A model generated the notes under the pieces. The model made no database searches, had not been told where the DNA came from, and was given only the letters and a program-made list of their open reading frames with translations. From NCBI RefSeq assembly GCF_014306135.1, contig NZ_JACRWD010000004.1, positions 104,708 through 168,707 on the forward strand: a DNA stretch of 64,000 bases. The letters run 5' to 3'. The stretch's first letter is position 1, and the number at the start of each line of letters is the position of its first letter. The position numbers and the translations under genes were made by a program. Of the stretch, positions 57,785-64,000 are shown piece after piece. The DNA comes from Paraclostridium hominis. Lineage in GTDB: Bacteria > Bacillota > Clostridia > Peptostreptococcales > Peptostreptococcaceae.

Positions 57785-59572
57785 ATGGAGACTCTAAATG
57801 GACTAAAGAGAACTCACTACTGTGGAGACTTAAGAGAATCTAATATAGATGAAGAAGTTGTACTTATGGGATGGGTACAAAAGAAAAGAAACTTAGGAGG
57901 ATTAGTATTCGTTGACCTAAGAGATAGAAGTGGAATTTGTCAAATAATATTTGATACAGACGTAAATGCAGATGCTTTTGCTAAAGCTGAAAAATTAGGC
58001 TCTGAATATGTTATAGCTATAAAAGGTAAAGTTGCTGAAAGATCATCTAAAAATCCTAATTTACCAACTGGAGATATAGAAGTATTTGCTACTGAGTTAA
58101 GATTATTAAATAAATCAGAAACACCACCTATATATATAAAAGATGATGATAATGTATCAGAAGAGTTAAGACTTAAATATAGATACCTAGATTTAAGAAA
58201 ACCATCTATGCAAAAGAATTTAATATTAAGAAGTAAGGTTGCAAATATAGTTAGAAATTACTTAACAGAAAATAATTTCTTTGAAATAGAAACTCCCTTT
58301 TTAATAAAGCCAACTCCAGAAGGAGCTAGAGATTATTTAGTTCCAAGTAGAGTTAATGAAGGAAAATTCTATGCATTACCACAATCACCACAATTATTCA
58401 AGCAATTACTAATGGTAAGTGGTATGGATAGATACTTCCAAATAGTTAAGTGTTTCAGAGATGAAGATTTAAGAGCAGACAGACAACCAGAATTTACTCA
58501 AATAGACTGCGAAATGTCTTTTGTTGAACAAGAAGATGTTATGGCTATAATGGAGAAAATGGTACAAAGAATATTTAAAGAAATTTTAAATGTTGATGTT
58601 AAGTTACCACTTAAGACTATGACTTATGCTGAGGCTATGGAAAGATATGGTTCAGATAAACCAGATACTAGATTTGGGTATGAATTAACTGATATATCTG
58701 ATATAGTAAAAACTTGCGGATTTGGAGTATTTGCTAATGCTGCTAAAGATGGAAGTGTAAGAGGTATAAATGTTAAAGGAAAAGCTGAAGATTTCTCTAA
58801 AAAACAAATAGGTAAACTAGAAGATCATGCTAAAACTTATAAAGCTAAAGGTCTTGCTTGGATAAAAGTAGGAGAAAATAGAGAGGTTACATCTCCTATA
58901 GCTAAGTTCTTCACAGCAGAAGAAATGACAGCTATATTAGACAGAATGGATGCTAAAGAAGGAGATTTATTACTATTTGTTGCAGACAAAGATTCTGTAG
59001 TATTTGATGCATTAGGACAAGTAAGATTAGAAGTTGCTAGAAGATTAAATATATTAGATAACAATGTTTATGAAATGTTATGGGTAACTGAATTCCCATT
59101 ATTCGAGGAAGATGAAGAAACTGGAAGAATGATAGCTAAACATCACCCATTCACATCACCACTTGATGAAGACTTAGAAGGAATTGAAGGAGACGATAAA
59201 GCTTCTTTAAGAGCTAAGGCTTATGATATGGTTATAAATGGATATGAAGTAGGTGGAGGAAGTGTTAGAATATTTAATTCTGACGTACAACAAAAAATGT
59301 TTAAAGCATTAGGGTTCACTGAAGAAGAAGCACAAGAGAAGTTTGGATTCTTATTAGATGCATTTAAATATGGAACTCCTCCTCATGCAGGGATGGCATT
59401 TGGATTAGATAGACTTATAATGATACTTGCTGGAACTACTAATATTAAAGATGTTATAGCATTCCCTAAAAATCAAAGTGCAGTATGTCCTATGACAAAT
59501 GCACCTGCAATTGCAGATGAAGCTCAACTAGAAGAGTTAAATATAAAAGTAGATATAAAAGATAAAGAGTAA
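57785..59572 (+). CDS. aspS: Aspartyl-tRNA synthetase
   Basis: Class IIb synthetase of 595 residues: OB-fold anticodon domain (VLMGWVQKKRNLGGLVFVDLRD), motif 2 FRDEDLRADRQPEFTQ, the bacterial GAD insert (about 290-420) and motif 3 GLDRLIMIL. Bacterial type. Genomes using GatCAB often have non-discriminating AspRS; that was not resolved. TGGAGGG is upstream; it follows hisS by 23 bp. Confidence 0.96.
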   Translation: METLNGLKRTHYCGDLRESNIDEEVVLMGWVQKKRNLGGLVFVDLRDRSGICQIIFDTDVNADAFAKAEKLGSEYVIAIKGKVAERSSKNPNLPTGDIEVFATELRLLNKSETPPIYIKDDDNVSEELRLKYRYLDLRKPSMQKNLILRSKVANIVRNYLTENNFFEIETPFLIKPTPEGARDYLVPSRVNEGKFYALPQSPQLFKQLLMVSGMDRYFQIVKCFRDEDLRADRQPEFTQIDCEMSFVEQEDVMAIMEKMVQRIFKEILNVDVKLPLKTMTYAEAMERYGSDKPDTRFGYELTDISDIVKTCGFGVFANAAKDGSVRGINVKGKAEDFSKKQIGKLEDHAKTYKAKGLAWIKVGENREVTSPIAKFFTAEEMTAILDRMDAKEGDLLLFVADKDSVVFDALGQVRLEVARRLNILDNNVYEMLWVTEFPLFEEDEETGRMIAKHHPFTSPLDEDLEGIEGDDKASLRAKAYDMVINGYEVGGGSVRIFNSDVQQKMFKALGFTEEEAQEKFGFLLDAFKYGTPPHAGMAFGLDRLIMILAGTTNIKDVIAFPKNQSAVCPMTNAPAIADEAQLEELNIKVDIKDKE

Positions 59573-59578
59573 TAGTTA

Positions 59579-59622
59579 ATAAATACTGCTAAATTAATTT
59601 GGCAGTATTTATTTTTTTTATT
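59579..59622 (+). terminator. aspS terminator
   Basis: 18-bp near-perfect palindrome with no spacer (AAATACTGC and GCAGTATTT arms, one T-G pair) followed by T8. Confidence 0.88.
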
Positions 59623-59667
59623 AAAATGGTATATAATATAATATAAGAACAGAGAAGAGGTTGATAT

Positions 59668-59958
59668 ATGGATAAGAAATTAGCTAGTACTAATGACAAA
59701 GATTTAATTATTAAAAGGTTAAATAGGATTGAAGGCCAAGTAAAAGGAATTCAAAAAATGGTTGAGGATGAAAGATATTGTGTGGATATTTTAGTTCAGA
59801 TATCTGCTATAAGATCTGCTATAAATAAAGTAGGAAATATTATTTTAGAAAATCATATTAAAGGTTGTGTGGCTAATTCTATAAAAGAAGGTAATTTTGA
59901 AAAATCAGATGAACTAATATCTGAGTTAATGCAAACTATAAATAAATTTACTAAATAG
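59668..59958 (+). CDS. CsoR/FrmR-family metal- or formaldehyde-sensing repressor
   Basis: All-helical repressor of 96 residues with the RLNRIEGQVKGI helix and ligand set C38, H63, C67 (YCVDIL; ENHIKGCV), the Cys-His-Cys pattern of copper-sensing CsoR. Without a copper pump nearby the ligand is uncertain (copper, persulfide or other). Start with AGAGGTTG upstream. It is followed 10 bp later by an RseC-like gene, so the two form an operon. Confidence 0.85.
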   Translation: MDKKLASTNDKDLIIKRLNRIEGQVKGIQKMVEDERYCVDILVQISAIRSAINKVGNIILENHIKGCVANSIKEGNFEKSDELISELMQTINKFTK

Positions 59959-59968
59959 GGGGATAAAT

Positions 59969-60409
59969 ATGAATCAACATGGGTATGTAATAGAAATAGT
60001 AGATAGTATAACTGCGAAGATAAAAATGCAAAAGCATTCAGCGTGTGCATCTTGTGGTAAGTGCGCATCATCTACAGATAAAAAAGATATAATTGTTGAA
60101 GTAGATAACACATTAGGTGCTAAGGTCGGAGATTATGTGGAGGTAAATATGGACTCTGTAAATGTAATTAAAGCAGCATCCATAATTTATGCTATACCGC
60201 TAATAGCGCTTTTGGGGGGAACTATTTTATCTTATAAGGTGTTAAGTTGTTTTGACATACCATTTAATATAGAAGTAATAAGTGGAGGTATAGGTGTATT
60301 ATTAACTATACTATCTTATTTAGCTATAAAGAGTAGAGATTTTAAGTTTAGAGAAAGTAGAAACTACATACCTATAATAACTAAAGTGATAGACAATATA
60401 GATATATAA
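59969..60409 (+). CDS. RseC/MucC-family membrane protein (SoxR-reducing type)
   Basis: Protein of 146 residues with an N-terminal cytoplasmic OB-like domain and a CASCGKC motif (possible Fe-S or redox site) and two membrane helices (about 70-90 and 98-120). Related to RseC, which works with the Rnf/SoxR-reducing system. In clostridia with Rnf it may assist that complex; this is inference. The ribosome site AGGGGGATAA (59957-59966) is a perfect complement of the small RNA 5' hairpin segment. Confidence 0.8.
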   Translation: MNQHGYVIEIVDSITAKIKMQKHSACASCGKCASSTDKKDIIVEVDNTLGAKVGDYVEVNMDSVNVIKAASIIYAIPLIALLGGTILSYKVLSCFDIPFNIEVISGGIGVLLTILSYLAIKSRDFKFRESRNYIPIITKVIDNIDI

Positions 60410-60410
60410 A

Positions 60411-60440
60411 AGAGGAAGCAATATAGCTTCCTCTTAATTT
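60411..60440. terminator. Bidirectional terminator between RseC-like and ThrE genes
   Basis: 10-bp stem AAGAGGAAGC with loop AATATA and T-rich tail, between convergent genes. Confidence 0.8.
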
Positions 60441-60441
60441 T

Positions 60442-60987
60442 TTACAAATCATCATTTTGGTCTAAATCGTTATCCTCAGTCATTATATTATTTTCATAAT
60501 TAGAATCTTTCTTTGTAGTTACATGGTTAAAGCTAGATACAGATTTTTTTAGTTTTATTGTATTTATAGTTTTAACAAATGAAGTTACAATTAATACTCC
60601 AAGAGATATAGCTCCACCGACCAATAAAGCAGTTACACCTGTAGATGTAGCTAGCTCATAATTTTCTTGAACAAGATACAACATAGTATTGTACATACCT
60701 AATCCAGGAACTAGAGGTATTATACCTGGTATTATAAATACAATAGCAGGTTGTTTTAAATATCTTGCAGATACCTCGCTTAAAATTCCTACAATTGTAG
60801 CAGGTACAAAATTTGATAAAATAGGGTTATCTGTTAGTTTAAATAAGTAAACATATAAAACCCAACCTATAGCACCTATTAAGCCTGCATAAGGTAGTGA
60901 TCTTTTAGGAGCACTTAAGAATATAGAAAAACCTATAGTACAAATAAAACTAAATATAAAATGTAAATATAGAGGCATAGAACTCAT
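60442..60987 (-). CDS. Threonine/serine exporter, ThrE_2 subunit
   Basis: Membrane protein of 181 residues with about five helices, matching the DUF3815 half of the ThrE family (IGWVLYVYLFKL; FIIPGIIPLVPGLGMY). A polar acidic tail of ~40 residues follows. The ATG overlaps the end of the other subunit gene by one base, so the two halves are co-translated and expected to form one amino-acid exporter. Confidence 0.87.
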   Translation of the reverse strand: MSSMPLYLHFIFSFICTIGFSIFLSAPKRSLPYAGLIGAIGWVLYVYLFKLTDNPILSNFVPATIVGILSEVSARYLKQPAIVFIIPGIIPLVPGLGMYNTMLYLVQENYELATSTGVTALLVGGAISLGVLIVTSFVKTINTIKLKKSVSSFNHVTTKKDSNYENNIMTEDNDLDQNDDL

Positions 60988-61778
60988 TATAGTACACCCC
61001 CTAATTTAAGCCATACATCAAGAACAAATCCTACACCAACAGCAATGGCAACAGCAGTTAAAGTGGCATCAAATGCTCTTGCTACACCAGATATTAAATC
61101 CCCAGATATAAGATCTCTTAACCCTTTTATCAAAGAGACCCCAGGAAGTAGAGGCATTATTGAGCCGACAATAAGAGTATTAGGCTGACTTAAAAATCCA
61201 ATACTTGACAAAGAAGTACCAATTACAGCTATAAATATAGCTGAAGTTAATGTTGCAAATGAAGGTATAGAGCTTATACTAAACATTTTATCAAATATTA
61301 TAACTGCAAAAATAGATGTTATAAATGTAAAGATGAAATCTACCAATGTACACCCTAATAAGACTGAGAAGCAAGCAGAGCCAAGTCCTGTGCCAACATA
61401 AACCACCCATTGATTATAAGATTTTACTTTTTCAATATCTTTAAGTAAAACTATAGCATCTTTCGTAGATAAATTTTTATTAGAAACAAATTCTCTAGAA
61501 AACGCATTTAAAAGATCAATTTTGTTTAAATTAATACCTCTATTTTTTATAGTTTTCATAAAAGTAATTCCATCGAATCTTTCATCTGAAATAATTATTA
61601 CTGTAGGAGAAGTAAATACATTTACATGTTGATATCCTCTAGAGTTACAAATTCTAAGTATGGTATCTTCAACTCTATAAGTTTCAGCGCCATTTCTTAG
61701 CATGAGTTCACCTGTGAAAAGTGCAAGTCTAAAGATATCTTTTTTTCTATCTTGATCATAATTAAACTCTCTATCCAA
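60987..61778 (-). CDS. Threonine/serine exporter, ThrE N-terminal subunit
   Basis: Protein of 263 residues of the DUF1212 (ThrE) type: an N-terminal cytoplasmic domain (LFTGELMLRNGAETYRVEDTI, VFTSPTVIII) and about five C-terminal membrane helices including GSIMPLLPGVSLIKGLRDL. First gene of the split exporter. GGAGGTG precedes the ATG. The 247-bp gap to glyA contains promoters for both but no recognisable riboswitch. Confidence 0.87.
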   Translation of the reverse strand: MDREFNYDQDRKKDIFRLALFTGELMLRNGAETYRVEDTILRICNSRGYQHVNVFTSPTVIIISDERFDGITFMKTIKNRGINLNKIDLLNAFSREFVSNKNLSTKDAIVLLKDIEKVKSYNQWVVYVGTGLGSACFSVLLGCTLVDFIFTFITSIFAVIIFDKMFSISSIPSFATLTSAIFIAVIGTSLSSIGFLSQPNTLIVGSIMPLLPGVSLIKGLRDLISGDLISGVARAFDATLTAVAIAVGVGFVLDVWLKLGGVL

Positions 61779-62025
61779 AACTACACCTCCAAAATAAATA
61801 TAATAATAAAGATTATATCAAATATTTAAACATAAATACATGTATTTATTTAGTATATATCTACATTTAAGTTAAGTTTGAATTTGCTAAATTTACTAAA
61901 TAAATCTAATTTTGAAAACTATTTCAAATAGGAATATTAAAGATCAAAAATAGTATATATATATTAGGAGTTTATAAACAATAGCCTTATGAGTATATAT
62001 TTATTTATAAAGAAAGGATGATTAA

Positions 62026-63273
62026 ATGTTTGAAAATTTAAAAAAATTTGATAAAGATATTTATGAAAGTATGGAAAGAGAATTACAAAGACAAAAAAGA
62101 AATATAGAGTTAATAGCATCAGAAAATATTGTATCTATGGCTGTTATGGAAACTATGGGAAGTCATCTTACAAATAAATATGCAGAAGGTTATTCAGGAA
62201 AAAGATACTATGGAGGATGTGAACATATAGATGAAGTAGAAACATTAGCTATAGAAAGATTAAAAAAAATATTTAATGCAGAACATGCAAATGTTCAACC
62301 TCATTCTGGAGCAAATGCAAATATTGGGGTTTATTTTGCTATATTAAAGCCGGGAGATAAAGTAATGGGGATGAATTTATCTCAAGGAGGACATTTAACT
62401 CATGGTTCACCAGCTAATATATCAGGCCAGTATTTTAAATTTACAGAGTATGGTGTAAATATAGAAGATGGAAGAATAGATTATGATGATATAAGAAAAA
62501 AAGCTCATGAAATAAAACCTAGATTAATAGTTGCAGGGGCTAGTGCTTATCCAAGAGAAATAGACTTTAGAAAATTTAGGGAAATAGCAGATGAAGTGGG
62601 AGCTATGCTTATGGTAGATATGGCTCATATAGCTGGCCTTGTGGCTGCGGGACTTCATCAAAACCCATGTGAGGTAGCAGATTTTGTTACAAGTACAACT
62701 CATAAAACTTTAAGAGGTCCTAGAGGGGGTATAATACTTTGTAAAAAAGAATACGCCAAAGCTATAGATAAAGCTATATTCCCAGGAACTCAAGGAGGAC
62801 CATTAGAGCATATAATAGCTGCAAAGGCAGTTGCATTTAAAGAAGCTTTAGAACCTGAGTTTAAAGAATATCAAAATCAAGTTGTAAAAAATGCTAAAAA
62901 GCTAGCAGAAGAACTAATAAAAAGAGATTTTAAATTAATTACAGGTGGAACAGATAATCATTTAATATTATTAGCTTTAACAAATAAGAATATAACTGGC
63001 AAAGAAGCTGAGAAAAGATTAGATGAAGCTTATATAACAGCTAATAAAAATACGATACCGTTTGATCCAAATGGAGCATTTATAACTAGTGGTATAAGAT
63101 TAGGCACACCTGCAGTAACTACTAGAGGGATGAAAGAAGAAGATATGGTAGATATAGCAGAGGCTATAGATTTATGTTTAACTTATAATAAAGAAAAAGA
63201 AGCAAGGGATAAAGTAGTAGAATTGACAAATAAATATCCTTTATACAAAGAGTATGAAATATTTAAAAAGTAG
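62026..63273 (+). CDS. glyA: Serine hydroxymethyltransferase
   Basis: PLP enzyme interconverting serine and glycine with tetrahydrofolate, 415 residues. It has ELIASENIVS, SGKRYYGGCEHIDEVE, GANANIGVYFA, MVDMAHIAGLVAAGLH and the PLP lysine in TSTTHKTLRGPRGG. AAAGGATG precedes the ATG. The neighbouring divergent serine/threonine exporter could share a physiological role in balancing serine. It is followed by its own terminator and then the rRNA promoter. Confidence 0.96.
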   Translation: MFENLKKFDKDIYESMERELQRQKRNIELIASENIVSMAVMETMGSHLTNKYAEGYSGKRYYGGCEHIDEVETLAIERLKKIFNAEHANVQPHSGANANIGVYFAILKPGDKVMGMNLSQGGHLTHGSPANISGQYFKFTEYGVNIEDGRIDYDDIRKKAHEIKPRLIVAGASAYPREIDFRKFREIADEVGAMLMVDMAHIAGLVAAGLHQNPCEVADFVTSTTHKTLRGPRGGIILCKKEYAKAIDKAIFPGTQGGPLEHIIAAKAVAFKEALEPEFKEYQNQVVKNAKKLAEELIKRDFKLITGGTDNHLILLALTNKNITGKEAEKRLDEAYITANKNTIPFDPNGAFITSGIRLGTPAVTTRGMKEEDMVDIAEAIDLCLTYNKEKEARDKVVELTNKYPLYKEYEIFKK

Positions 63274-63290
63274 ACTTTATATTGTGAGAT

Positions 63291-63330
63291 CAAAGGGGCT
63301 AAGATAGTATTTAAATCTTGGCCTTTTTTG
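63291..63330 (+). terminator. glyA terminator
   Basis: GGCTAAGAT and ATCTTGGCC (one T-G pair) around an 8-nt loop, then T6. Confidence 0.8.
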
Positions 63331-63388
63331 AGGTTATAGCTTTATTATAAAGGCATGTTTTAGGGTTACATTAATAGTACTTTTTCTA

Positions 63389-63452
63389 AAAATAAAAAAA
63401 TTAAATTAAATTTTAAAAAAGTATTGACCATATTAAATTAAGGTGGTATAGT
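63389..63452 (+). promoter_or_regulatory. rRNA operon promoter with AT-rich UP region
   Basis: -35 TTGACC (63424-63429), 17-bp spacer, extended -10 TGG-TATAGT (hexamer 63447-63452), preceded by about 35 bp of nearly pure A/T, consistent with an UP element. Together with the terminator before and the leader after, this fills the 325-bp gap between glyA and 16S. Confidence 0.8.
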
Positions 63453-63458
63453 AATACT

Positions 63459-63598
63459 TGTCCTTAAGAAAAGGGCAAAGACAAAATGAACTTTGAAAAT
63501 TAAACAGTAGGTTAATTATAAAAATTCTTTTTAAAGAATTAAACAACAAACAACCAAGCCAGATATTCAGATAATGATAGCTGAGCGATGGACAACTT
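63459..63598 (+). other. 16S rRNA leader with boxA-like element
   Basis: Transcribed leader of about 140 nt. GAACTTTGAAAAT at 63488-63500 resembles the boxA antitermination element. AATTCTTTTTAAAGAATT nearby forms a hairpin. The part close to 16S (CCAAGCCAG, GATAGCTGAG) would pair with the 3' flank for RNase III processing, which lies outside the window. Confidence 0.6.

Positions 63599-64000
<402 letters not shown>

Noticed and set aside
61779..62025. Glycine or other riboswitch before glyA
   Set aside because: The 247-bp gap is AT-rich with no conserved aptamer core that I can recognise.

Overview
The window is low-GC, AT-rich chromosomal DNA with dense, mostly plus-strand genes, strong G-rich ribosome binding sites and AGA/ATA-rich codon use. 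It carries endospore genes (spoIIAA-spoIIAB-sigF, spoVAC/AD/AE, a SpoIVB-type protease, YunB, a CwlD-like amidase, a BofC-like protein), anaerobic enzymes (pyruvate formate-lyase, flavodiiron protein plus rubredoxin) and the SCIFF ranthipeptide system. Together with the first ~400 nt of a 16S rRNA gene, this points to an anaerobic spore-forming Clostridia member. From memory of 16S and gene order it most resembles Peptostreptococcaceae (Clostridioides / Paraclostridium / Romboutsia / Terrisporobacter group). The species was not determined. I saw no prophage, IS element, CRISPR array or tRNA gene.

Layout: 1-3.2 kb, UvrD/PcrA-type helicase and L-asparaginase; 3.2-3.9 kb, a gene-poor stretch with two tandem copies of an apparent minus-strand small RNA; 3.9-6.2 kb, iscS-thiI; 6.3-9.5 kb, pflB and pflA on the minus strand; 9.8-13.8 kb, a cation/Ca2+ antiporter, a DEAD-box RNA helicase and dapL; 13.9-17.4 kb, spoIIA operon and spoVACDE; 17.4-25.5 kb, a class A PBP, tyrS, yunB, spoIVB, an unknown small protein, a cwlD-like gene and a zinc phospholipase C-like gene; 25.6-34.8 kb, ABC-F, Lit-like membrane protein, hflX, Nudix, IMPACT/YigZ, half-length TauE pair, nadE, yebC and small Cys-rich proteins; 35.0-38.1 kb, a stress module of two cupins, a Crp/Fnr regulator, flavodiiron protein and rubredoxin; 38.2-44.7 kb, bofC-like/ruvC/ruvA/ruvB/queA/tgt/yajC/yrzE, an order also familiar from Bacillus; 44.7-46.9 kb, SCIFF peptide, its radical SAM maturase and a gamma carbonic anhydrase; 47-59.6 kb, ubiB-like, recJ, apt, rel, dtd, MBL hydrolase, hemZ, hisS, aspS; 59.7-63.3 kb, CsoR-like repressor, RseC-like protein, split ThrE exporter, glyA; 63.4-64 kb, rrn promoter and 5' part of 16S rRNA.

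The most noteworthy signals not explained by ordinary annotation are: (1) the paired minus-strand sRNA genes at 3289-3662, with identical promoters, a conserved C-rich 5' hairpin and 3' hairpins whose loop is conserved while the stems have changed; (2) two Fnr-type boxes at the same distance (36 bp, centre about -41.5) from the -10 elements of the cupin and flavodiiron operons that flank a Crp/Fnr gene; (3) several perfect zero-spacer palindromes of 42-62 bp at gene ends, acting as terminators; (4) two genes whose Shine-Dalgarno sequence is the 3' arm of the preceding terminator.
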